Source: Caballeronia calidae
GTDB lineage: Bacteria; Pseudomonadota; Gammaproteobacteria; Burkholderiales; Burkholderiaceae
Reading direction: 5' to 3'
Assembly (NCBI RefSeq): GCF_900044055.2
Contig: NZ_FCOX02000037.1
Location: forward strand, 26,492 to 90,491
Length of the DNA stretch: 64,000 bases
Made by a program: the position numbers and the translations under genes
Notes under the pieces: model-generated
Told to the model about the DNA's origin: nothing
The model's database searches: none
Seen by the model: the letters and a program-made list of their open reading frames with translations, nothing else
Shown here: positions 55,256-63,461 of the stretch, piece by piece
Position numbering within the stretch: the stretch's first letter is position 1
How the letters are laid out: each line of letters opens with the position of its first letter

Positions 55256-56578
55256 GTGAGTGATAAAAAGCATGTGCGGCGCACGCTTGCCGCCGGCGCA
55301 ATCGGGAATTTCATCGAGATCTACGATTTTTCCGTGTTCGGGCTGACCGTACCAATCCTAGCTGCTCTGTTTTTTCCCGGGACGGATCGCGCCGCGGCAA
55401 TTCTCAGTACGTTTGCGGTGTATGCGGTCGCCCTTTTCGCCAGACCGTTCGGGGGGCTGCTGTTCGGAATGTTGGCCGACCGCATCGGCAGAATTCGGGT
55501 GTTGACGATGACAGTGTGGCTCATGGCAGGGTCCACCGCCGCCATCGGACTGTTGCCTTCCTATCACCAGATTGGAATTCTGGCACCGCTTCTCTTGGTC
55601 TTCTTTCGCCTTGCCCAAGGCATGGCGTTGGGGGGCGAGAGTACAGGCGGCGCCGCCTACGTAATCGAATCGGCACCCGATGACCGACGTGGCAAATGGA
55701 TTGGAGTGATCTACTTCTTCAGCTACTTGTCCAACACATTCGTTGCGATACTTCTGTTTGTCCTCAAGTCGTGGACCGATGCCGCTGTGTTTGCTGATTG
55801 GGTGTGGCGTGTCCCGTTCGTCTTCGGCGGCGTGCTCGGTCTCATCGGCTTCTGGTTTAGGCGTCGTCTGCATGACCCCGAGGAGTACGTTGAGGCGTCA
55901 CGTGAGACGCGCGTTGAAAACCTTGTTGCCACGGCAGCCCGTTCCGGCGCACGAGGCATGGCGTACGTTTTCTGTCTTGTTCCCCTGTCTGCGGTGAGCG
56001 CGTACTTCCTCCAGGGATTCATGTACACATTTCTTGTGACGCAGGTGAAGCTTCCGGTTGAAGTCGCACTGTTGACCAACGCTGCCGGCATTATGACGAT
56101 TGGCATCGTGTTCGTGTTTGCCGGCGCGCTTGGTGACCGCATCGGTCGAAAGAAGCTTCTGAACATCGGTTCGCTCTGGATTGCCATCTGTGCTTACCCA
56201 TGCGTTTGGTTGGCTAGTTCGGGGACGTTCTCCGGTGCTTTGCTCGGACAGGTCATTTTCGCCGCAGGGATCGGAATATATGGCGGCGCCGCAATGGTTG
56301 CAACGCTTGAGGTCTTCCCGACTGCTTATCGCGGGACAGGGCATGCGATTTCGTTCCAGCTGAGCGCCGCAATAATGGGCGGCACGACGCCGCTTATTGC
56401 TACTTGGCTTGTTACCAAGTTTAGTTCGACAACGGCCCCGGGCGTGTATACGGCTATTGTCGGAATTCTCGCTTTCGTTGCAGTTCAGTTCGTTCCTGAA
56501 ACCCGAAACGTTAGCCTGCGACATTCCGTCGAAGATGCGGATTCCGACCCTGCATTGATTCCTGGTCGGGTCCGATGA
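55256..56578 (+). CDS. MHS-family metabolite:H+ symporter (copy 3)
   Basis: A 440-residue, 12-helix MHS transporter, more diverged than copies 1 and 2. GTG 55256 follows GGAGGGG. Family signatures are GMLADRIGRIRVL and RLAQGMALGGESTGG; the usual acidic residue is kept in GGE. It opens a plus-strand run with a CMD gene and a beta-hydroxyacid dehydrogenase. A hairpin follows its stop. No good shared-operator match was found in the 270 bp before it. Confidence 0.87.
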   Translation: MSDKKHVRRTLAAGAIGNFIEIYDFSVFGLTVPILAALFFPGTDRAAAILSTFAVYAVALFARPFGGLLFGMLADRIGRIRVLTMTVWLMAGSTAAIGLLPSYHQIGILAPLLLVFFRLAQGMALGGESTGGAAYVIESAPDDRRGKWIGVIYFFSYLSNTFVAILLFVLKSWTDAAVFADWVWRVPFVFGGVLGLIGFWFRRRLHDPEEYVEASRETRVENLVATAARSGARGMAYVFCLVPLSAVSAYFLQGFMYTFLVTQVKLPVEVALLTNAAGIMTIGIVFVFAGALGDRIGRKKLLNIGSLWIAICAYPCVWLASSGTFSGALLGQVIFAAGIGIYGGAAMVATLEVFPTAYRGTGHAISFQLSAAIMGGTTPLIATWLVTKFSSTTAPGVYTAIVGILAFVAVQFVPETRNVSLRHSVEDADSDPALIPGRVR

Positions 56579-56600
56579 CGTGCGTTCGACAGTCTTTGGA

Positions 56601-56628
56601 GTTCGGGTTGGATCAATCGACCCCGAAC
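56601..56628. terminator. Hairpin after MHS copy 3
   Basis: GTTCGGG and CCCGAAC form a 7-bp stem around a 14-base loop, 22 bases after the stop codon. No T-run, so a weak terminator or a transcript-processing hairpin. Confidence 0.3.
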
Positions 56629-56739
56629 GAAATCTGACTGGAGAAGATTCCAGTAATACGATCGTCAATCTAAGTGTTCTAACTACCGTCCGTTGGGCGT
56701 TTGGCGCCCTCGGCACTGAATCTTTAACTGGGAGAGAAT

Positions 56740-57117
56740 ATGACAACGGAGAATTTTAAAAAGGGCTTGGCACTCCGTACGGAGCTTGCAGGGAAGGAGT
56801 ATGTCGATAAGGCTTTCAGTGACCCCAACGACTACAGCGTGCCGCTTCATGAACTTCTGACAGAATATTGTTGGGGTGCGGTTTGGAGCCGGCCAGGTCT
56901 TGACCGTCGCAGCCGAAGCATCCTTAACCTCGGCATGCTCTCCGCGCTTAACCGTTCGGAAGAATTTGCAGGTCACGTCAAGATCGCCCTAAAGAATGGG
57001 GTGACGAAGGACGAAATTCGCGAATGCTTGCTCCAAGTCGCTGTTTACTGCGGCATGCCTGCGGGCGTTACCGCTTTCCGCGTTGCGCGCAAAGTGTTCG
57101 AAGAACTTGGGGTCTGA
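56740..57117 (+). CDS. 4-carboxymuconolactone decarboxylase-like protein (PcaC family)
   Basis: A 125-residue protein, the length of PcaC, with its pattern nearly complete: a YVDKAF segment, EYCWGAVWSRPGLDRRSRSILNLGML, then H-V-K-I-A-L-K-N-G-V-T-K-D-E-I-R-E-C-L-L-Q-V-A-V-Y-C-G-M-P-A-G-V-T-A-F. GGGAGAG precedes the ATG. Followed after 18 bp by a beta-hydroxyacid dehydrogenase, repeating the CMD-dehydrogenase pairing of 52258-53540. A lactone decarboxylase role is the best guess. It is closer to true PcaC than the other CMD genes here. Confidence 0.83.
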   Translation: MTTENFKKGLALRTELAGKEYVDKAFSDPNDYSVPLHELLTEYCWGAVWSRPGLDRRSRSILNLGMLSALNRSEEFAGHVKIALKNGVTKDEIRECLLQVAVYCGMPAGVTAFRVARKVFEELGV

Positions 57118-57135
57118 CGGAAAATGGAGGCTGGA

Positions 57136-58062
57136 ATGAAAGTTGGCTTTATCGGGCTTGGCCGCATGGGTCAAGGTATGGCTAAAAACCTCGCGAAGAA
57201 TGGCGCATCACTCTTGGTGTACGACGCAAACCCGCAGGCGCTTGCGGTACTGGTGGAGGCTGGCGCACGTCAAGCAGAAAGCGTGGCGCAAGTCGCTGAA
57301 GAAGTTGACGTGCTTTTTACTTCGCTTCCCGGACCTGTCCAGATCGAGGAAGTCATTTTCGGGCAACAAGGCGTTCTGGCAAACATGAAGCCGGGGCTTG
57401 TCTTGTTTGAGTTGTCGACCAGTTCACTTTCTCTCAATCGACGGATTCATGAGGCGTTTAGTAAGAAAGGCGGGCAAATGCTCGACGCGCCGGTGAGTGG
57501 CGGTCCGGCGGGGGCCGCCTCCGGTGACCTCGCAATCTGGATTGGCGGCGATAAGCAGGTGGTCGAGCAGCACGCCGACCTCCTCCGAAAGTTCGCCGAT
57601 AAGGCGCGGCACGTCGGCCCAATTGGCGCCGGTACGGTTGCCAAGCTCGCCAACAACATGGCGGGCTATATGATTCTGAACATCATGGCGGAAGTTTTCT
57701 CCATGGCCGTGAAAGGCGACATCGAACCTTTGGAACTCTGGGAGGCGATGCGGCTTGGAGTGGTCGGGAAGCAATCGCCGCTGTTCATGTTGACCAAGCA
57801 GTTCCTCCCTGGTGACTTCGAACATCCGGCCTTCGCACTGAAACTTGGGCACAAGGACATGATGCTGGGAACCGGTCTCGCGAAAGAACTCGGCGTACCG
57901 ATGAGACTGGCCAACCTCACCTTGGAAGAAATGACGGAGGCGCTTGGACGCGGTTGGGGTGAACAGGACTCGCGGGCATTCATGAAGCTGCAACTGGAGC
58001 GAGCCGGCGTCAAGATCGCAGTCAACCAAGAAGCTCTGCAGGCAGCGTTGCAGAAGTCGTAA
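57136..58062 (+). CDS. Beta-hydroxyacid dehydrogenase (3-HIBADH-like, copy 2)
   Basis: A 308-residue member of the same family as 52258-53160. Start ATG 57136 follows GGAGG and begins the Rossmann strand KVGFIGLGRMGQGMA. Substrate-binding DAPVSGGPAGAASG (near 120-133), catalytic lysine in TVAKLANNM (near 170). Pairs with the PcaC-like gene upstream. A hairpin at 58071 lies just after the stop. Substrate: a 3-hydroxyacid or semialdehyde, not more closely defined. Confidence 0.86.
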   Translation: MKVGFIGLGRMGQGMAKNLAKNGASLLVYDANPQALAVLVEAGARQAESVAQVAEEVDVLFTSLPGPVQIEEVIFGQQGVLANMKPGLVLFELSTSSLSLNRRIHEAFSKKGGQMLDAPVSGGPAGAASGDLAIWIGGDKQVVEQHADLLRKFADKARHVGPIGAGTVAKLANNMAGYMILNIMAEVFSMAVKGDIEPLELWEAMRLGVVGKQSPLFMLTKQFLPGDFEHPAFALKLGHKDMMLGTGLAKELGVPMRLANLTLEEMTEALGRGWGEQDSRAFMKLQLERAGVKIAVNQEALQAALQKS

Positions 58063-58070
58063 ATCTGTAT

Positions 58071-58101
58071 CAGGCGCGACGCAGTCAATCGGCCGCGCCT
58101 G
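58071..58101. terminator. Perfect 8-bp hairpin after dehydrogenase copy 2
   Basis: CAGGCGCG and CGCGCCTG pair around a 15-base loop, 8 bases after the stop codon. There is no T-run, so termination would be weak or Rho-dependent. Confidence 0.4.
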
Positions 58102-58339
58102 CCGTCGGAAAACCATATCCCGACGCGAAGAGCACACTAAGGTCTTCTCGGACGATCAAAAATGGAAGACGGAAGATTCCTATCCCGTCGGTCGGTTAGT
58201 ACGACGAATGAAAACGCAATTTGCAATATGACTGGAAATATGCAGTCTGGAGCGACGATCAAGTCGTGAACGTCCGCACAAGAATACTGGTTCTTGGGAA
58301 CCTAACGCATTGGTGAAGAACGGAGGAGGACAGTAAATA

Positions 58340-59497
58340 ATGGACAAGCGAATTTTTGGTATCGCTGCAATGTCGTTGTTTGCCGGAGCAGCACACGCGC
58401 AAAGCAGCGTCACGCTCTTCGGTATTGTCGATGAGGGGATAAACTACATCAGCAATGACCATGGGCATAGCAACTGGACTAATACTAGTGGCGTGCTGCA
58501 GGGCTCTCGATGGGGCTTGAAAGGCGCTGAAGACGTCGGTGGCGGACTCAAGGTAGTATTCTGGCTAGAAAGCGGATTTTCGGCCGCCAACGGAAGTCTG
58601 GCGCTTAATCGAATGTGGGCGCGTCAGTCATGGGTTGGGCTCAGTAGCGCGAACTACGGCACTCTCACTTTTGGTCGACAATACGAATCTATCGTCGATT
58701 ACGTCCAACCGGTGAACTCCGGGAACGTATATATCGGAGTCGGACACCCGTTCGACAACGATGACCTGATTAACTCGTTTCACATCAACAACTCAGTCAA
58801 GTACGCGAGCCCGGACTTTCGTGGCTTCACGTTCGGTGGCTTGTACGGTTTCGGAAACGCCGCTACGAACGCGGATGGCAGTGGATCAGGGTTTGGAAGC
58901 AATCGAGCATGGAGTTTAGGTACAGCCTATCAAAACGGCGGATTTCAGTTTGGCGCCGGATACTTTCGGTTGAGTACACCTAATGAGAACGCCGTTGGCG
59001 CGATTCAAGGTGACTATCTTAACCTTTCGACGACGTCTGCTTTGGGGCCGCTTGGGTTAACGACTCCGGTGAAACGGCAAGAAAACATTGCTGCTGGTGT
59101 ATCTTACAAAGTCAACGCGGTTAAGCTCTCATTCGTCTACAGTCATAGCAGATTTGACACGAACAACGATTCGTTGAAGTTCTCGAATTATGACGTCAAC
59201 GTAGGGTACTTCTTCCGTCCCGACATCTTTTTCGGAGGAAGCTACGTCTTTACGGATGGTAACCTCAAGGCTTCTGGTGCTGAACCCAAGTATCACCAAC
59301 TCGGCTTGATCGCAGACTACTTCTTGTCGAAGCGAACCGACCTTTACCTCTTGGGGGTGTATCAGCACGCTGCGGGTGACGCTCCCGTCGCTTCGATTGC
59401 TCCCGACTCGTATGGCCCAGGTGGTACCTCCGCGCCGGACGCATCGACGAGTAAGAATCAGACTTTGGTTCGGATCGGTATGCGGCACAAATTCTAA
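58340..59497 (+). CDS. General Gram-negative porin
   Basis: A 385-residue outer-membrane porin of the Burkholderia OpcP/Omp38 type. It has a signal peptide (MDKRIFGIAAMSLFAGAAHA, cleaved before QSS), first strand SSVTLFGIVDEGIN, the internal SRWGLKGAEDVGGGL and GTLTFGRQYES segments, and a C-terminal phenylalanine in RIGMRHKF, required for barrel assembly. A 16-strand trimeric barrel is expected. GGAGGAGG precedes the ATG. It probably lets pathway substrates cross the outer membrane. Its position between dehydrogenase and transporter genes supports a catabolic role. Confidence 0.93.
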   Translation: MDKRIFGIAAMSLFAGAAHAQSSVTLFGIVDEGINYISNDHGHSNWTNTSGVLQGSRWGLKGAEDVGGGLKVVFWLESGFSAANGSLALNRMWARQSWVGLSSANYGTLTFGRQYESIVDYVQPVNSGNVYIGVGHPFDNDDLINSFHINNSVKYASPDFRGFTFGGLYGFGNAATNADGSGSGFGSNRAWSLGTAYQNGGFQFGAGYFRLSTPNENAVGAIQGDYLNLSTTSALGPLGLTTPVKRQENIAAGVSYKVNAVKLSFVYSHSRFDTNNDSLKFSNYDVNVGYFFRPDIFFGGSYVFTDGNLKASGAEPKYHQLGLIADYFLSKRTDLYLLGVYQHAAGDAPVASIAPDSYGPGGTSAPDASTSKNQTLVRIGMRHKF

Positions 59498-59841
59498 CAA
59501 TAGAAACCTGTACGGTGGCGGGGATCTGCGCGCAGCCGGTGCGCGTTGCTGCCCCGCACATCTGCGTTGCTCAGTCGCTCGACCTCGCTTTCACCTCAAT
59601 ATTCTGATTGGGGAAGGAGCGGGGTCAAATGCTCCTCGATGACGATGCACAGTTGAGCCTCTTCGATGTGCCCCGTGCCTTTCATCGTTGCGTGTCGAGC
59701 AAACTACCTTCGCTAGGGACGCTCGAAGTTCACAGGTTTGGCGGACTTATACTTGACTAACAGAGGCTGTAGCGACCCACATTGGGGCGGATGAAGCCTT
59801 ATAAGCCGCACTGAAGGCGGCAATAGACTGTTGGAGACAAA
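59498..59841. other. 344-bp intergenic stretch
   Basis: Between porin and transporter. No gene, terminator or good shared-operator match. GGCAATAGACTGTTGG at 59818-59833 has a seven-base spacer and is not counted. Confidence 0.4.
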
Positions 59842-61191
59842 ATGCACGGACCGAATGAGCACAACCACGTGTTGACCGGAGACGCAGAACTCCAAACGAT
59901 TAAGAAGGTGACGTGGCGGATTCTCCCCCTTGTAATTCTCTGCTACTTCTTCGCCTACCTTGATAGAACCAACGTGGGGGTTGGCGCGCTGCAGATGAAT
60001 AAGGATATCGGTCTGACAGCATCCATGTTCGGATTCGGATCAGGCTTGTTTTTCATCATGTATTTCACGATGGAGGTACCATCGAATCTCTTCATGTTCC
60101 GGTACGGCGTCAGGCGGTGGCTTGCACGGATAATGTTCACATGGGGACTGGTCGCCGGTGGCATGGCCTTTGTCAAGGGGCCAATTGGATTCTATGCAAT
60201 GCGAGCCCTGCTCGGCGCGGCGAAAGCGGGCTTCTATCCTGCTATCGTGTACTACTTCGCACAATGGTTTCCCGCTGAGTACCGGGCCCGCGTCCTTGGC
60301 TACCTCAACGTTGCGGGCCCTCTGACATTCCTCATCGGTGCGCCGATTTCCGGTGCCTTGCTGAACGTGAGCGGACTGGGGCTCCACGGATGGCAATGGA
60401 TGTTCATCATCGAAGCTATTCCAGCCATTATCCTCGCCGTCGTGGTCCTAAAGTACCTTCCAGACAATCCTGGTACGAGCACTTGGTTGAAGGGAAACGA
60501 GGCTACTTGGTTATCTGAAAAGCTCGCTCAGGAAGCCGCTGATATTCATGAGCATGTCCGGGACTACACGGTGGTCCAAGCGCTGCTTTCGCCTCCGGTG
60601 CTTGTGTTAGGTTTCTTCATGTTCAACGTCGTAATTACCGTCTATAGCGTCGGCTTCTTTCTGCCACAGATTGTCAGCTCGTTCGGACTTAGCTCTTTTC
60701 ATACAGGCGTCGTCTCAGCGCTACCATACATTGCTGGCTGCATCGGAATGTTGCTCGTAGGATGGAGATCAGACGTCACGCGTGAGCGATATTTCCACGT
60801 GGCCATCCCGATGTTCGTTGCGGCAGTGGGGTTGGCGCTCGCTGCCATGTCGTCAGACTTGACGATCAAGATTATTGCTTTTGGCCTGGTCTCATTCGGT
60901 TCGTACGGTTGTGTGCCGGCGTTCTGGAGCCTTCCGTCAACGTTCATGTCTGGAAAGGCGATGGCGGGCGGCATCGCCGTGATCAACTCGATTGGCGCCT
61001 TGGGTGGATTTGCCGGCCTGTGGATCATGGGTTTCTTGAAGGACGCCACCGGTAGTTTCTCGGGAGGTCTCTACTTTCTGGCAGGCATGGATGGACTCGC
61101 TGTTCTCGCCATCCTGTTGGTTCGATTGCTGCTGTCGAGGCAAAGGAAGAAAGACAGCCGAGCCTATGATAAAGAGTGTCCGAGCCCCTGA
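59842..61191 (+). CDS. ACS-family MFS anion transporter (copy 2)
   Basis: A 449-residue, 12-helix transporter paralogous to 21143-22495. It shares YLDRTNVGVGALQMNKDIGL, the GPLTFLIGAPISGALL region and the NSIGALGGFAG segment near the end. It imports organic anions with protons. A LigI-like amidohydrolase gene follows 129 bp downstream. In many catabolic operons the ACS transporter takes up the primary acid substrate; the second copy may serve a different one. Confidence 0.88.
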   Translation: MHGPNEHNHVLTGDAELQTIKKVTWRILPLVILCYFFAYLDRTNVGVGALQMNKDIGLTASMFGFGSGLFFIMYFTMEVPSNLFMFRYGVRRWLARIMFTWGLVAGGMAFVKGPIGFYAMRALLGAAKAGFYPAIVYYFAQWFPAEYRARVLGYLNVAGPLTFLIGAPISGALLNVSGLGLHGWQWMFIIEAIPAIILAVVVLKYLPDNPGTSTWLKGNEATWLSEKLAQEAADIHEHVRDYTVVQALLSPPVLVLGFFMFNVVITVYSVGFFLPQIVSSFGLSSFHTGVVSALPYIAGCIGMLLVGWRSDVTRERYFHVAIPMFVAAVGLALAAMSSDLTIKIIAFGLVSFGSYGCVPAFWSLPSTFMSGKAMAGGIAVINSIGALGGFAGLWIMGFLKDATGSFSGGLYFLAGMDGLAVLAILLVRLLLSRQRKKDSRAYDKECPSP

Positions 61192-61320
61192 CCAGTTTCG
61201 GTGCGTACATACGTACTCCGGACGCGTTTGACTGAACATGCGTTGCCTTACCGAAGCCCGCCAGGGCATAGGTCAGTGCCTCAATATTCGAATACCATGT
61301 AACCGAAGCGGAACGAGATC

Positions 61321-62322
61321 ATGGGCCGATACAAACGACTAGACGGTAAAGACGAGCCAATCATCGAACCTGAGATCGAAATTGTCGATTCGCATCATCA
61401 TCTTTGGATGCATCCGACCATGCCCTACATGCTCGAAGATTATCTCTCCGACGCGGCGGCCGGTCACAACATTGTCGCCTCAGTATATGTCGAGACCCAG
61501 GCATTCCTACGCCCTGAAGGGCCGGAGCGGCTTCGTCCCCTCGGCGAGATTGAATTTGCCAACGGGATGGCGGCGATGGCGGCAAATGGAGCTTATGGCC
61601 CGTGCCGTGCGTGCTCTGCGATCGTGGGCCATGCCGACCTGAGAGAGGGCGGCGCAATCGGGGAGTTTCTGGATTGGGCTATCAGAATTGCGCCAGAGCG
61701 GTTTCGCGGTGTCCGCCAAGTCACAAACGAGCATCCTGACGAGGCACTATATCGATATTTCAAACATCGCCCTCCACGCGGAATCATGGAGCACCCGAAC
61801 TTCATTGCGGGGCTTAAGGAACTTGAGAAGCGAAGGCTTTCGTTCGATGCATCGGTTTTTCATCATCAGTTGCCGGCGCTAGCCAAACTTGCGGATGCCG
61901 TTCCCGACCTTCCCATTATCGTCAACCATATGGGACTCGCCGTTGCGCTCGACATGGACGCGGCCGGCCGCACCGCGATTTTCGAGGATTGGCGCCGCCG
62001 TTTGCGGGAGATCGCTGAAAGACCCAACGTCTCATGCAAGATCGGCGGTTTGGGACTTCCATACTGGGGGTTCGGCCTAGAGGAGCGAGACGAAGCCACA
62101 GGTTTTGAAGCGCTTGCGGCGCTGTGGCGCCCCTATGTGCGGGCGGCAATCGACGCCTTTGGCCCAGATCGTTGCATGATGGAAAGTAACTTCTCGGCTG
62201 ATGCTCGGTCCTGCGGCTTTGTACCGTTATGGAACGCGCTGAAATGGAGCGTTCGAGACATGTCGGCAGCAGAGAAGGTCGCATTATTCTCAGGTACGGC
62301 GAAACACGTCTACCGCATCTAA
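61321..62322 (+). CDS. Amidohydrolase-2 family metal hydrolase (LigI-like, copy 2)
   Basis: A 333-residue paralogue of 37664-38725. Metal motif IVDSHHHLWM (near 21-30), later VNHMGLA, and ESNFSAD where copy 1 has GSNFPVD. The aspartate of this last motif is retained. Many residues of the N-terminal part are shared with copy 1 (for example GHN-V-x-S-V-x-V-x-x-x-A and the GEIEFANGMAAMAANG region). A lactonase or decarboxylase function is likely. GAACGAG is only a moderate ribosome binding site. Confidence 0.82.
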   Translation: MGRYKRLDGKDEPIIEPEIEIVDSHHHLWMHPTMPYMLEDYLSDAAAGHNIVASVYVETQAFLRPEGPERLRPLGEIEFANGMAAMAANGAYGPCRACSAIVGHADLREGGAIGEFLDWAIRIAPERFRGVRQVTNEHPDEALYRYFKHRPPRGIMEHPNFIAGLKELEKRRLSFDASVFHHQLPALAKLADAVPDLPIIVNHMGLAVALDMDAAGRTAIFEDWRRRLREIAERPNVSCKIGGLGLPYWGFGLEERDEATGFEALAALWRPYVRAAIDAFGPDRCMMESNFSADARSCGFVPLWNALKWSVRDMSAAEKVALFSGTAKHVYRI

Positions 62323-62452
62323 AAATTCCGGCACTCGTATGGCGGATAGTTGGTGGGGATCTTGCAAGTAGGTGCCGCGTACTGAATACTGGCCTGTCAC
62401 AATGAGCGACGCGCAAGTTTCGGCAGATCGGACCAAGTTCTTGAGCGATTTG

Positions 62453-63370
62453 TCACTCGTCGAGCCCGCATCTCGAAAGGAAGTTGCACAGATGCGCCGC
62501 AACCTCTAGGTTGTTCAGATCGGAGAACATGAAGTGAGAGTTGCCGCGTAGACCGACTTCCGGCAAAGACAGCCGACTTGCTTTACCGCCTTGTTCATTA
62601 ACGAGACGCACAAACTCATCTGCGACGGAGAACTGGATACGGCGACCATCAGCGATGGGATTCGGGTCGGGTTCAAGGGGAATATTGTCCCCGAAGACGA
62701 CTTCCATGGGCACGCCGACAAGTCGCGCGAAAGAATCGTCGGAAATTGATGTGACCGCAGATTGCTTTCCAGCTCTGGGTTGAACATGTCCATCAGATCC
62801 AATAGCCGTCGACCGGTTTGCAGGGCATACGAAAGCCGGCTCGTAGCTAACGATCCCTCTGACTCGAGTTGAGTTCGCTCCCGCCAACCAGCCGTAGAGC
62901 CCCGAATTGCTGTGAGTCACAAGTGTGGCCGGCCCAATCTTCTCCAGCAGCGCAATGAGCGCGTGAGACATTACCTCAGGATCGTCCGTGACTGAGGGAC
63001 GCATACCCTTGAGGAACGAATCAACGGCGCTCATCGGAAACGCCTGATTAAGGAAGGGCTCCGGATATCGAGGCCCAAGACGCCAGCGTGTCCACGCGTG
63101 CTCCCTTCCCGGCGAGAACGTGAGCGGCGTCACCAGCCTCTGTTCGTCATCCAGTTTTCCCAACTCTCCTGTGAAGCTCGGAAAACCAGAACGTCCTCCC
63201 CGCGGAAGATCCACGACGAACACGGAGAAACCTTGCCGAAGCAAGATCGTCGCATACCCCTCCCGGCCATCGGGCGTCGTCTCCCATACGCGCCCTGTGC
63301 AACCGCCACCATGAACGAGAACGATGGGCAGTTTTCGCGGGCTGACAGGTATTTGATACTGGACATCCAT
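62453..63370 (-). CDS. Alpha/beta hydrolase (esterase), 5' end removed by IS
   Basis: From the first available ATG (63370) the protein has 305 residues: IVLVHGGGCTGRVWETTPDGREGYA (oxyanion region; more than one motif here), nucleophile segment LVTHSNSGLYG (near 155) and a C-terminal histidine in RGNSHFMF. The family normally has a signal peptide and about 40 further residues before this point. Reading upstream, coding-like residues (GQTYWIDQ) continue in frame to a TGA at 63428-63430, next to the transposase gene. The gene has therefore lost its true start. Function after truncation is doubtful. Confidence 0.65.
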   Translation of the reverse strand: MDVQYQIPVSPRKLPIVLVHGGGCTGRVWETTPDGREGYATILLRQGFSVFVVDLPRGGRSGFPSFTGELGKLDDEQRLVTPLTFSPGREHAWTRWRLGPRYPEPFLNQAFPMSAVDSFLKGMRPSVTDDPEVMSHALIALLEKIGPATLVTHSNSGLYGWLAGANSTRVRGIVSYEPAFVCPANRSTAIGSDGHVQPRAGKQSAVTSISDDSFARLVGVPMEVVFGDNIPLEPDPNPIADGRRIQFSVADEFVRLVNEQGGKASRLSLPEVGLRGNSHFMFSDLNNLEVAAHLCNFLSRCGLDE

Positions 63371-63461
63371 CTGGTCGATCCAGTACGTCTGACCGGCGCT
63401 AGGAGTATGCGCGGCAGAAATCTGATGTCATCCGGCCGAGCCGGGTAAGCGTTGTTAGGAG

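Noticed and set aside
53214..57117. A beta-ketoadipate (protocatechuate) pathway, suggested by PcaC-like genes and the CoA-transferase.
   Set aside because: No protocatechuate dioxygenase, PcaB, PcaD or two-subunit PcaIJ is present, and the CoA-transferase is of the long fused type.
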